A DNA stretch of 64,000 bases from assembly GCA_030410095.1 (NCBI GenBank), contig JAUFRC010000002.1:1-64000 (forward strand). The letters run 5' to 3'. The DNA comes from Paracoccus cavernae. Its GTDB lineage: Bacteria; Pseudomonadota; Alphaproteobacteria; Rhodobacterales; Rhodobacteraceae. The position numbers and the translations under genes were made by a program. The notes beneath the pieces are model-generated. The model saw only the letters and a program-made list of their open reading frames with translations. It had not been told where the DNA came from and made no database searches. Positions within the stretch are counted from its first letter, which is position 1; every line of letters starts with the position of its first letter. This document shows positions 46,384 through 56,101 of the stretch, piece by piece.

Positions 46384-48143
46384 CTATTGGGCCGCGACGA
46401 GCGTCTCGGGCTCGCTGGCAGGCAGGATGGTTTCGCCCGGGCGCACGATCGTGAACCGGACCTGTTCGCGCGACATGGCAAGCTCGTCGCCCTGCATCCG
46501 GGCCAGCGTGAAATAGGAGCTTTCGAGATCGCCCGATTCCGGAAAGTCCTCGCGGAAATGCGCGCCGCGGGAATTCTCGCGCAGCTCGCCGGCGCGCGCG
46601 ATCACCGCAGAAACCTCGGTCAGCGAGGCCATGTTGAGCCAATCGTGCCAGGTAAGGTTGAAGGCAAGATTGGAGGGGTCGACCCCGTTTCCATCAGCTC
46701 CGCCCGAATTTCGGCAACGCGCTTCTGGCCGCGCTCCAGACCGGCAGCGGTGCGCATCACGCCTACATCCTCCCACATCGCCTCCTGAAGCTTGTGGCGA
46801 AGGCTGTGCACGGCTGCGGGCTTGCGCGTGAGCGGATGAAGCGCGCGTTCGACCTCGGCGGCCAGCACCTGCTCGTCGGGATCGCGCAGCGCCCGATACG
46901 GCGCACGTCCACACCCATGACATCGCCCGCAATGCCGCCAAAAACCGTCGAATTGGCGACGCCATTCCCGCCGAGCCGGTTCGAGCCATGCGCACCGCCC
47001 GCATCCTCGCCGGCGACATAAAGCCCTTCCATCGCGGTGCGGGTATCGGGATCGACCACGACACCGCCCATGAAGTAATGCGCGGTCGGCACGACTTCGA
47101 CTTTGCCGGCTGCGAGATCAAAGCCGCTATCGGCGCAGCGCTTGACCATGCCTGCAAATTTTTTGCGGACATTCTCGGGGCCGAGATGACCCATCGAGAT
47201 AAACATGCCGACCTGCGAGGGTCGTTGTTCTTGCGCATCTCGGCATAAATGCCGCGGCTGACCACGTCCCGTGTCGCGCGTTCGCCGCGCTGGTCGTAAT
47301 CGAACATGAAGCGCTCGCCCCGTGCATTCAGAAGCTGCCCTCCCGCGCCACGCAGCCCTTCTTCAAGGACGGTGCCGGTCATGCGGGTATGATCGCCCGC
47401 GAGCAGGCCGGTGGGATGGAACTGCACCATTTCCATGTCGCGCAACGGCAGACCGGCGCGCAAAGCCATCGCGAGCCCGTCCATCGTCTTGTCGCCGGAG
47501 GGCGTGTGATATTTGTACATGGTCGGCCCGCCGCCAGTGCCCATCATCACACATTTCGCGCGGACAAAACGGAAGCGGCCGGTCCGCATGTCGATGAAAA
47601 GCACCCCTGCAAGCGAGGCGCCGTCCCGCGTCGGGATCAGCCCGATGGCGCGATGCTCCTGCAGCTTCTGGATCGGCCGCGCCAGCACCTGTTCCATCAG
47701 GCGGCTGATGATCTCGATACCGGTAAGGTCGCCCTTGTGGACGGTCCGGTCGGCGGTTTGGCCGGCGAAAGCCTTCTGATGCAGGGTGCCGTCGGGATTG
47801 CGGTCGAAGAAGCAGCCGATCTCGTTTTCCAGCTCGGTGATCCGCACCACCGCCTGTTCGCAAAGACGCCAGGCCATGTCCTGATTGGGCAGCCATTTGC
47901 CGCCGTTGATCGTATCCATGAAATGGCGCTCGACCGTGTCGCCGCCGCCAAGCGCGACGTTATAGCCGCCCTGCACCATGCGGGTGCAGCCGCATTTCCC
48001 GATCAGCCCCTTCACGGCAAGGGTGATACGCGTCCCCTCCGGTGCGGTCTGCAGGGCATGGAGCGCGGCAAAGAGCCCTGCCCTCCCGATCCGAGGATCA
48101 GGATATCGGTGTCTTCACGTTCGATTTGGATTTGTGGAGCCAT
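46384..48143 (-). CDS. Fumarate reductase/succinate dehydrogenase-like flavoprotein without covalent-FAD histidine
   Basis: About 587 residues. FAD motif ILILGSGGAGLFAAL (one base missing near 48083); dicarboxylate motifs QFHPTGLLAGDHTRMTGTV, EEGLRGAGGQLLN, PTAHYFMGGVVVDP and GGAHGSNRLGGNGVANS keep the catalytic Arg and His residues. But where SdhA/FrdA have the His-Thr of RSHT for covalent FAD attachment, this protein reads GKCGCTRMVQGG, with Cys in place of the His. FAD should be non-covalent, as in L-aspartate oxidase, so the enzyme is not the housekeeping succinate dehydrogenase. Four missing bases split it. It leads the alpha subunit of the hydro-lyase by 32 bases. Confidence 0.85.
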
Positions 48144-48495
48144 GTTCACACCGCGCGCAAAGGAAAGTGCCCGAGACCAGAAAGGCCCCTGCGATCGAGG
48201 CCGCAGCCAATGACTTCTGGCGTGACGACCACGGCAGAAACTCGAGCGCCAAAAGCCGCAAGCCGCCGAAGAAATGGACTGCCAACAGGAAGACCAGACC
48301 GAATTCCGCGAGCTTCACGAGCGGGTTGTCGGCGAAGCTCAGGAAGTGGTCGAGCGTCTCGGGCTTTGTCAGAGCCAGCGACAGGACGTAGAAATGTGCA
48401 GGCAGGAACAGCGCGAGCGCGAGGCCCGACAGCCGGTGCAGCATATAGGCCAGCCATAGCGGATGACGACGGTGCGGCTTCAATCTCGTGCTCAT
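48115..48495 (-). CDS. SdhC/FrdC-like membrane anchor subunit
   Basis: 126 residues as read, three helices. HPLWLAYMLHRLSGLALALFLPAHFYVLSLAL carries the histidines expected for haem b or quinone binding. It overlaps the second anchor gene by 4 bases and the flavoprotein gene by 29, or by about 0 if one base is missing near its end (a TGA lies just before the flavoprotein ATG in another frame). Quinone-linked membrane anchor of the dehydrogenase/reductase complex. Confidence 0.82.
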   Translation of the reverse strand: MSTRLKPHRRHPLWLAYMLHRLSGLALALFLPAHFYVLSLALTKPETLDHFLSFADNPLVKLAEFGLVFLLAVHFFGGLRLLALEFLPWSSRQKSLAAASIAGAFLVSGTFLCARCEHGSTNPNRT

Positions 48496-48824
48496 GCCCA
48501 TGTCACCGCCCAAAGGGCCCGTGCTCCCATCGTCAGCAGCACGAGACCCGTGCCATAAGTGAAAACACCCAGCCAAGCGCCGCGAATTCCGGTCGTTTCG
48601 TGCAGGATCACCCGCAGACCGATCGCCGCATGGATCGACACGGCCACCACCAGACTTCCGTAGAAAAGGAACCACATGATGCTGCCCTGCGTGCGGCCGA
48701 GGATCTCGGCCGTCGTCAGCCCGCCCTGGATCGCATAGGCCATAACCGCGAGGTGACCGAGCACCAGCGGGGCCATCACCATCGCGCTCAGGCGCTGCGC
48801 CATGTAAAGGTTAAGGTTGAGCAT
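48492..48824 (-). CDS. SdhD/FrdD-like membrane anchor subunit
   Basis: Intact 110-residue protein with three helices: MAQRLSAMVMAPLVLGHLAVMAYAI and SIHAAIGLRVILHETTGIRG (His pairs that can bind haem b). It follows the iron-sulfur subunit by 2 bases and overlaps the other anchor gene by 4. Together the two anchors pass electrons to or from quinone. Confidence 0.82.
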   Translation of the reverse strand: MLNLNLYMAQRLSAMVMAPLVLGHLAVMAYAIQGGLTTAEILGRTQGSIMWFLFYGSLVVAVSIHAAIGLRVILHETTGIRGAWLGVFTYGTGLVLLTMGARALWAVTWA

Positions 48825-48826
48825 CC

Positions 48827-49554
48827 TTATGTCCTCCGCTTCAGGAATGAACCGGCGACCGCCCGTTTGAGCCCGGCAATCGCGCTCAGGGGGTCAAGCT
48901 CGTTCGGACAAAAGCGGGTGCAGCTTCCCTGCGTGTGGCAGTTCATGCAGCCGCCCGTCCCGAAACGGCGTCGAGGACCGCGTTCCGATCCTCGACTTTG
49001 ACGTCGTTATAAAGCGTCCAGGCGCGTTGCAGGGCCGCAGGCCCGAGATAGTCGGCATTCGCGGCGACGGTGTCGCAGGCGGCATAGCAGACCGAACAGT
49101 TTATGCACTCGATGGCCTTGTTGGCCTCGACCCGCCCGCGCTCGTCCGGCGAGACCTGCTGGATCGGTTCGTCGCGACTGCGCGAGGGGCGATGCGCGCC
49201 GCCGGCCTTGACCCATTTGTCGAAAAACGGATCCATATCCGCCGCGAGATCCTTGATGACCGGCAGGTTGCGCAGAGGGGCGATCTCAAGCCGGTCGCCG
49301 TCGAGCACGCGGCTGACATGGGTCCGACAGGTCCAGCGCGGTTCGCCATTCACCATCATCGCGCAAGAGCCGCACATTCCGACACGGCAGGCATAGCGGT
49401 AGGTAAGCGTCGGATCCGCGGATTGCTGGATCCAGCTCACCACATCAAGAACGGTTTGGCTTTTCCGGGACGGAACGGTGAAGGTCTCGAACGCGCCGCC
49501 ATCCGCATTGCCGCGCCACACCGACACATTCAAAGGTCTTTCATTCTCGCTCAC
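48827..49554 (-). CDS. Fumarate reductase/succinate dehydrogenase-like iron-sulfur subunit
   Basis: About 242 residues. The [2Fe-2S] domain has CRVGMCGSCAMMVNGEPRWTC; the later clusters are bound by CINCSVCYAACD and, after one missing base near 48958, by CMNCHTQGSCTRFCP. The spacing of the first cluster matches SdhB/FrdB. It is the first gene of the operon, behind an AT-rich promoter, and feeds electrons between the flavoprotein and the quinone-binding anchors. Confidence 0.88.
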
Positions 49555-49734
49555 GGCCTACCTGCTCGCTTGTACGTTGGAGCAAGTAATATTCGGAACA
49601 AATTCTAACATAAAGGAACTAATAATAACACAAACGGTAAGATAAACTTACCTCAATCTGAATTATGTCCGTGGATTTCCGCCGCTTGATCGGCGCGGCG
49701 ACAAGGGAGAACCAGCACCAGCCCTCGTCGCAAG
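49555..49734. promoter_or_regulatory. Promoter region of the fumarate reductase-like operon
   Basis: Unusually AT-rich stretch (49580-49660, with TAATATTCGGAACAAATTC and repeated AATAATAACAC/GGTAAGATAAAC text) upstream of the minus-strand iron-sulfur subunit gene. It is the likely site of promoter and regulator binding; no perfect palindrome was found. Confidence 0.5.
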
Positions 49735-49946
49735 ATGCCTCAATGGCTGACCGCCATGGCTATAGCATCGATGCTGATACCCTTTGTCGGTTTGGGCTAT
49801 ACCGCCGTGCCCCCTTTTCCGCGTATCGCGCGACGGGCGGCAGCAGCACCCTGCCCGTGGCCGCCGCCTATCGGCGGATCAACAAAGGGCTGCTTCCCGA
49901 CGGGGTCGCGCCGACCATTTTCCGGATCAATACCGGCGACGAATGA
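49735..49946 (+). CDS. Small hypothetical protein, possibly secreted
   Basis: A plus-strand ATG at 49735 opens MPQWLTAMAIASMLIPFVGLG, a signal-like hydrophobic start. After one assumed missing base near 49830, the frame to 49946 reads protein-like text ending AAYRRINKGLLPDGVAPTIF. About 70 residues, no family recognised. It overlaps the end of the permease gene by 20 bases. Doubtful, because both the join and the start are inferred. Confidence 0.3.
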
Positions 49947-50769
49947 ACAGCGCGGCCAGCACCGAAACCGTAATCGTCACCGACAGAAGAACGAAGGCCA
50001 GCGCCGCGCCGAAGGGCCAGTTTGCTTTGCTCATGATTTCGGTCACGATCATCGGTGCCATCATCCGGAAAGACGGCCCGCCGAGCAGGACCGGCGTCGC
50101 ATAGGCGTTCATGGTCAGGATGAAGGACAAGGTCGCCGCAGCCAGCAGACCGGGCATCACTTGCGGCAGGCGCACCAGCAGAAAGGACTGAAACGGCGCC
50201 GCGCCAAGGCTGGCGGCAGCATAGTCGATATTTTCATCCAGCCCTTCGAACACGCTTTGCAACGTCAGAACCACATAGGGAAGATTGACCGCCGTAATGC
50301 CGATGAAAACCGCAAGCGGCGTATGCATGATCGTCAAAGGCTGCGAGATCAGACCCAGCTTGACCAACGTATAGTTCAGCACGCCGGTCTGACCAAATGC
50401 CACCATCCAGCCCGCCGCGCGCACCGCATTCGAGATGAAAAGCGGCAAGATGATGGCCATCATCAACAGCGTTTTGCGGTGACCTCTCTGGCTGGCGATC
50501 CAATTGGCCAAGGGCAAGCCCAGCAAGATGCAAAACACCGTGACGCCCGCCGCCATCATCAGCGTCGTGCCCATCCCCTCGAGATAATAGGCGTCGGTGA
50601 AGAAGGTGGTGAAATTGGCAAGGGTGAAGCCCGAAATCATGAACTCGCCCGGAACGAATTCGTTGAAGCTGTAGCGCAGCAGGTAAAGCAGCGGCAGCGC
50701 CATAAAGACCAGCACGAGGCCGGTCGCAGGCATCAGCAGCGCGGCGGCTGTCAAGGAACGGTTCTTCAT
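49927..50769 (-). CDS. ABC importer permease, PotB/polyamine type
   Basis: Intact 280-residue protein with six helices. LLYLLRYSFNEFVPGEF at the start and the EAA loop AAASLGAAPFQSFLLVRLPQVMPG are typical of the spermidine/putrescine/Fe family. It is the last gene of the group with binding protein, ATPase, PotC permease and amidohydrolase on the minus strand. Confidence 0.9.
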   Translation of the reverse strand: MKNRSLTAAALLMPATGLVLVFMALPLLYLLRYSFNEFVPGEFMISGFTLANFTTFFTDAYYLEGMGTTLMMAAGVTVFCILLGLPLANWIASQRGHRKTLLMMAIILPLFISNAVRAAGWMVAFGQTGVLNYTLVKLGLISQPLTIMHTPLAVFIGITAVNLPYVVLTLQSVFEGLDENIDYAAASLGAAPFQSFLLVRLPQVMPGLLAAATLSFILTMNAYATPVLLGGPSFRMMAPMIVTEIMSKANWPFGAALAFVLLSVTITVSVLAALFIRRRY

Positions 50770-50872
50770 CTGCTTGCCTTCCAGAAGCGGTCATATGGCC
50801 CGACCGAAGCGATCGGACGGGCCGGAGGCATTGGGGCGTAATCAGCCCCGCCCACACGGGCGAGCGGCCCAC

Positions 50873-51906
50873 TCAGGCCTTGAATTCCTTGTTCCACCAG
50901 TCCTGAAGCGCGGCGTCCTGCTTGGCGAGATATTCCAGATCGGGAAGCAGGAACTGCTCGCGCTGCTCGGGCGTGTAATCGACCTGTGCAGCAAGCTCCG
51001 GCGACAGCTTCACCTCGGAGTTGCTCGGCGCATAGCCCATCTGCTCGGCAAAGGCGGTTTGCGGCATCTCCTCGAGCATGGCGTTCAGATATTGGTAGGC
51101 CGCTTCCTTGTTGGGCGCGTTCTTGGGAATGCACATATCCGAGAGATAGATGGCAATGCCCTCTTTCGGGATGGCGATCTCGATGTCGATACCGGCTTTT
51201 TCCACATATAGCCGCGTGCGTTCCACATGATGCACATGACGATCTCTCCCGATTTGAGCGCCTGAGCCATCGCCTCGTTGGTCGGATAGATTTTGACGCC
51301 CTGCTTTTTCAGCTCGAGCAGCTTGGCCTTGCCGGGCTCGTAATCCGACGGACCGCCACCCGCGATCATCGCCGCGGATTCGATCGTGGTCTGGTACTGG
51401 ATGTCGATCACCCCGATGCGGCCGGCGTATTTCGGGTCCCACAGATCATTGTAGGAGGTCGGCGCGGGGCTCACCTCTTTGGGGTTAAACAGGATTACGC
51501 GGCCAGTATAGATATGGGGAATGCCGTAAGGCACGCGGATGAAGGGCAGGACTTTGGACAAGGCGGGGATCTTGCTCTCGTCCAGTTCCTCAAGAAGACC
51601 GTTGGCATACATCTCGTAGCTGCCCTGACGCGTCAGGCAGGCGATATCCATCGAGCCGCGCGGCAGGCGACGTTCGGCCATCAGCTTCGATTTGCGGACG
51701 ACGTCGTTGGCCGGATCGTAGATCACCTGCATGCCGCTGTCTTTCAGCACGCTATCGGCGATATTGATCTGCTGGAGGTTCTGGTAATCGCCGCCCCATG
51801 TGCCGATGACCACCCGCCCGCCGGCCTGCGCAAAAGCAGGCAGCGCGGTCGAAAGCATCAGCCCGCCCGAGAGAATACCGAAAGTCCGTCTGTTCATCTT
51901 GGTCAT
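50873..51906 (-). CDS. ABC importer binding protein, polyamine/PotD type
   Basis: About 344 residues. N-terminal signal with an RR pair (MNRRTFGILSGGLMLSTALP, cleavage near AQA; possibly Tat), then VVIGTWGGDYQNL, the PotD/DUF-type pattern, and SYNDLWDPKYAGRIGVID. One base is missing near 51215, after WNARGY. It should bind a small cationic or peptide-like ligand for the PotBC permeases. It lies 103 bases before the PotB gene; a hairpin region separates them. Confidence 0.87.
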
Positions 51907-51991
51907 GTCGCATTCCCTGATGTTATTGGTTGGAACGTCATCCTGCGCCTACGCATCGGGCGCAGTATTTTTCCGGCCGCCTTCTGCAGCC

Positions 51992-53057
51992 TTACATCGC
52001 GATGATATCGGCCGGCGAAATCGTCAGCGTCACACCGGCATCCGCGCGGAGCTCGATCCCCGCATCGCGCACCGCCGCAGGCGAGGCGACAACGGCCAGC
52101 CGCTCGCCGCCCTCGAGCGTCAGCCCAAGCTCGATCGCACCGCCGAGAAAGACGAAATGCGAAATCCGCGCGGGCAAGGTGTTCGGGCCGTTTGCGTTGA
52201 GCCCGCCCCTGCTTCGGCCGCGCCCAGACGGATCGCCTCGGGGCGGATCATGATCTCGGAGGCCGCACCCATATCCCGTCCGCCGCGCAGCGACAGCCGC
52301 CGGCGCTGCGGAACATATTGCCGATTGCCGCCCCGCTCAGGAAATTGGTGCGGCCAATGAAATCGGCGACAAAGCGGTTCGCGGGTTGATAGTAAAGCTC
52401 TTGCGCGGTCCCGACCTGTTCGATCATCCCCGCCCGCATCAAGACCAGCCGGTCACCGACCGACATCGCCTCTTCCTGATCATGCGTCACCATGATCGTC
52501 GTGATCCCGAGCGTCTTTTGCAGATTGCGCAGCTCGTCGCGTACCTGCAGGCGAAGCCGCGCATCGAGGTTCGACAGCGGCTCGTCGAGCAGCAGAATAT
52601 CGGGACGGATCGCGATGGCACGGGCGATCGCCACGCGCTGCTGTTGGCCTCCCGACAACTGCTTGGGCAGCCGGTCACCCAGATGACCCAGCTCGACCAG
52701 TTCAAGCGCATCGGTGACCCGTTTGCGGATCTCTGCCTCGGGCTGTTTGCGGCGGCGCAGGCCGAAGGCCACGTTTTCGAAAATGCTCAGATGCGGGAAA
52801 AGAGCGTAATTCTGGAAAACCAGCCCGATGTTGCGCCGGTGCGGCGGCGCATGCGTGATATCACGCCCGCCAAGCGTGACCTGCCCGCCGTCTGGCTCGA
52901 TAAAGCCCGCCAGCATCCGCAGGGTCGTGGTCTTGCCGCAGCCCGAAGGCCCGAGGAAGATCAGGAATTCACCATCACGGACGGACAGCCCGAAATCCGT
53001 CACCGCGCGAAAGGTGCCATAGGTTTTGGTCAGGCCCGCGATCTCGACATTTGCCAT
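51992..53057 (-). CDS. ABC importer ATPase, PotA type
   Basis: About 355 residues: Walker A GPSGCGKTT, signature LSGGQQQRVAIARAI, Walker B ILLLDEPLSNLDARLR and H-loop MVTHDQEEAMS, followed by a C-terminal TOBE domain (ELRADAGVTLTISPADI). Two missing bases (near 52310 and 52205) disturb the join to the TOBE part. Start and PotC stop share base 53057. It powers the PotBC importer. Confidence 0.9.
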
Positions 53058-53881
53058 CAGACCATCCTCGAAATGTTAACAAAGCGATTGGAGACGACCA
53101 GCATCAGCGCGACGAACAGCACCTGAAGCACCGATACCGCAGCGATGGTCGGATCGATCTTCCATTCCAGATATTGCATCATGGCGACCGGCAGAGTGAC
53201 CTGCCCCGGTGCCGACAGAAAGATCGACACTTCAAGATTGCCGAAGCTGACGACGAACGAGAAAACCGCGGCCGCAAAGATCCCGGGCCGGATCAGGGGC
53301 AATGTCACCAGCCAGACCACGCTTGACGGCCCTGCCCCCAGAGAGGCCGCGGCCTCTTCGATCGACATGTTGACCCCCTCGAGCGAGGACAGCAGCAGCC
53401 GGATGCACCACGGGATCGTCAAAAGCACATGGCCCGCGACAAAGATCCCCGTCGAGCCGACCAAAGGCAGGCCCGAGGCGATCTCGATTTCAACCACGGT
53501 GACATAAAGCGCGGCCCCGATGACGATGGCGGGCACGGTAAGCGGCGACATCAGCAGCTGGACCAGCGCCCCGCGACCGCGAAAGCTGCGGCGCACGATG
53601 ATCAATGCCGCGGGAACCGAGACCGCGAGACCGGCCAGCATGGCGAAAGTCGCCACCGAAACCGACAACAGGAAGCCGCTCAGGAACTGGGGCTGGCGAA
53701 ACGCCTCGGAGAACCACTTGAGCGAATAGCCCTCGACCGGCAGGGAGAGGATCTCGTTCGAGATCACCGAGAGCCAGAACACCAGTACCAAAGGCACCAG
53801 CATCAGCCCCAGACCGCAAGCGATGGTCACGCCTCCCGCCAGCCGTCCAACCCTTTCGGAAAGCGATTTTCCCCTGATCAT
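53057..53881 (-). CDS. ABC importer permease, PotC/polyamine type
   Basis: Intact 274-residue membrane protein. It contains LMSPLTVPAIVIGAALYV and the EAA loop EEAAASLGAGPSSVVWLVTLPLIRPG. It follows the amidohydrolase gene by 6 bases and is coupled to the ATPase gene. Partner of the PotB permease. Confidence 0.9.
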   Translation of the reverse strand: MIRGKSLSERVGRLAGGVTIACGLGLMLVPLVLVFWLSVISNEILSLPVEGYSLKWFSEAFRQPQFLSGFLLSVSVATFAMLAGLAVSVPAALIIVRRSFRGRGALVQLLMSPLTVPAIVIGAALYVTVVEIEIASGLPLVGSTGIFVAGHVLLTIPWCIRLLLSSLEGVNMSIEEAAASLGAGPSSVVWLVTLPLIRPGIFAAAVFSFVVSFGNLEVSIFLSAPGQVTLPVAMMQYLEWKIDPTIAAVSVLQVLFVALMLVVSNRFVNISRMV

Positions 53882-53887
53882 GCGGGC

Positions 53888-55119
53888 TTACTCCGCCAGA
53901 CGGTTCTTGTAGAAGACCCCGCCCTTCATGATCGCGCTCAGGCATTCGTCATGGCGTTCGAGCACGGTAATATCTTCCAGCGGATTGCCGTCGACGATCA
54001 GAAGATCGGCGTAGGCGCCCGGCGCCAGCGTGCCGATTTCGTCCTCCATGCCGCACAGCCGCGCCGAGATACGGGTGGCCGAAAGCAGCACTTCCTGATT
54101 GCTCAAGACGCGGGTGCGCAGCGAAAACTCCATCGACTGATATTTGTGCAGCTGACCAAGCAGATCCGAACCGAAGGCCATCGGCAGACCGGCATCGCGC
54201 ATGATCTTCAGCGATTCCAGACCGGCGACGCGAACCGTATCGATCTTGGCGGCGGATCGGGGTTGAGCCCGAAATTCGCCCCCTCCAGCGCCAGCCCCTC
54301 ATAGGCGACCAGAGTCGGGCAGGCGATCGCACCGGCTTCTGCGGCGAGACGTGCGGTCTCGGGGGTGATCAGGTTGCAATGCTCGAGCGATTTCACGCCG
54401 CATTCGACAGCGCGCCGGATCGACGCGTCTGAATAGGTATGGGCCGCAACATAGAGGCCGTAGTTTTCGGCCTCTTCGACAATGGCGATGATCTCTTCGC
54501 GCGAATATTGCAGAACATGGATCGGGTCATTGGGCGAAGCCACCCCGCCATTGGCCATGATCTTGATGAATTGCGCACCGTTCTTGATTTCCTCGCGCGT
54601 GGCGCGGCGAACCTCGTCGACACCATCCGCGATCCGGCCAAGCGAGCCGAGACTTGCTTGATGAAGCGGGCGGTTGTCGTAGCGGGCACGGTAATCGCCG
54701 TGGCCAACGGTCTGGCTGAGCGCCTTGCCGCAGATCACCAGACGCGGCGCGTCGATCTCGCCCTCGTTGATCGCCATCTGCAGCCCGAGATCCGCGCCCG
54801 CCAGATCGCGCAACGTGGTGAAACCGCGCATCAGCATCTTGCGCATGATCCCTGCCGAACGCAGCGCGATCACCGAACTGGGCAAAGCCGCATTTTCGGC
54901 CAGATTGACCAAAGTGGCGACGACATGGACATGGGCATCAACCAGCCCCGGCATGAGCGTGCGCCCGCCAAGATCGATCCGCTCGGCATCCGGCGCGTCG
55001 ATCCGACCCTCGCTGACCTGAGCGATCCGGTCGTTCTCGACCAGCAGCTCCAGCCCCTCGCGCAGGGTCCCCGCGTCGACATCCAAAAGCTTTCCACCGA
55101 AAAATACATAGCGCGTCAT
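53888..55119 (-). CDS. Amidohydrolase superfamily dipeptidase/carboxypeptidase 1
   Basis: About 410 residues. Zn-binding HxH in GLVDAHVHVV, carboxylated Lys in FIKIMANGGVASPNDP, then AHTYSD and SLEHCNL, late Asp in MAFGSDLLGQLHK. This set is that of the amidohydrolase carboxypeptidases (Cc2672/Sgx9260 group) that cleave L-Xaa-L-Pro/Arg/Lys dipeptides or N-acyl derivatives. One base is missing near 54255. First gene of the polyamine-type ABC operon; the start at 55119 follows CCCGGAG. A close paralogue lies at 59970-61197. The cytosolic enzyme would hydrolyse what the importer brings in. Confidence 0.87.
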
Positions 55120-55203
55120 CATCATCTCCGGGCGTTGGGCCTTGGCTGGTTTTGCATGCAACGAATATCCTGAAGGGCACTCTGGCAGGCGGTTCCGCAT
55201 CTT

Positions 55204-55231
55204 GTCCAGAAAAAACACCGCTGTTCGCAAA
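55204..55231 (-). promoter_or_regulatory. Shared 28-bp regulatory element, copy A
   Basis: On the plus strand, GTCCAGAAAAAAC, three bases (ACC), then GCTGTTCGCAAA. It lies 85 bases upstream of the amidohydrolase start, within an AT-rich region. The same two blocks with the same spacing occur at 57398-57425 upstream of the M24 peptidase gene: 25 of 28 positions agree. Probable common operator. Confidence 0.7.
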
Positions 55232-55385
55232 ATTTCTTAAAAATACATAATGCCATGATTTTGCTTATTTATATTACAGAAATTCGAATTGCTGCTTGCG
55301 AAAAAGGCAGCAGCAGCTTAGAAATTCCAAACCGGAGAGCGTTATTTTTCCGGCAAATGTCCCAAAGCCAGGCAGAGTGTTTTCA

Positions 55386-56045
55386 TGCCCGCCAAGACGA
55401 ACACGCCTTCGAAAATCTCGCGCCTGACACAGGCCGAGCGATCCTCGACAACGCGCGAAAGGGTCTGTCGGGCGACGCTCGAAGCCTTGGCCGAAGTGGG
55501 GCATGACAGCATCTCGACCACGATGATCGCACATCGCGCCAATCTGTCACGGGGGCGCTGACGCATCAGTTCCCGACCCGCAACGACCTTCTGGTTGCCG
55601 CCCTGCGCCAGCTTCACGACAATTGGAGAAATGCGCCGCCGGTCAATCTGGACCCGCTCGAGACGCGGCTTTCAATGGCCGATCTGACCGAGGTTCTGTG
55701 GCAAAACGTCTTCGGAGACCCGCATTATCTGGCCGCGATCGAGCTGATGCTTGCCGCCCGACTGGACACGGATCTTGGCCGCGGCCTGCGCGAGGAAATG
55801 GAAAGCTGGGTCGCGCACCGAGACGACCGCTTTTTCGCGCTTTTGCGCATGTCCCCGATTGCGAAGAACAAAGACTGCTGCTTCGCCTCACCTTGTCCGT
55901 ATTGCGCGGCATCGCGGTTCATCGCAGCTTCGATCAAAGCGACACGATGGCCCGCCAACTTGTCTCGTTGTGGCAAAAGATGCTGCGCGGTAGCGATGTC
56001 GGCCTGCCTCGCCCCATGCCGGATCAGGAAGACCGCAACGCTTAG
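55386..56045 (+). CDS. TetR-family regulator
   Basis: About 220 residues. HTH: RERVCRATLEALAEVGHDSI, then TTMIAHRANLSRGALTHQFPTRNDLL, the typical TetR domain with the recognition helix. The C-terminal ligand domain follows (DPHYLAAIELMLAARLDTDLG). Three missing bases (two near 55555, one near 55860) break the frame. It lies between the two operons that share the 28-bp element and could be their regulator; that is inference. Confidence 0.82.
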
Positions 56046-56069
56046 CCTGCTGGTCCCGTCCTGCATGCA

Positions 56070-56090
56070 GGCGGGAGCATTGCCCCCGCC
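56070..56090. terminator. Bidirectional hairpin between tetR and M24 peptidase
   Basis: GGCGGG (56070-56075) pairs with the CCCGCC at about 56085-56090, and CTTCCTTT follows on the plus strand. It lies between the convergent stop codons. Confidence 0.55.
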
Positions 56091-56101
56091 CTTCCTTTGG
56101 C

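Noticed and set aside
44730-49554. Housekeeping succinate dehydrogenase and fumarase operon
   Set aside because: The covalent-FAD histidine and fumarase GPTT loop are missing, and the genes are coupled to a TauZ-type exporter and NIPSNAP gene; core TCA genes would not be arranged so.
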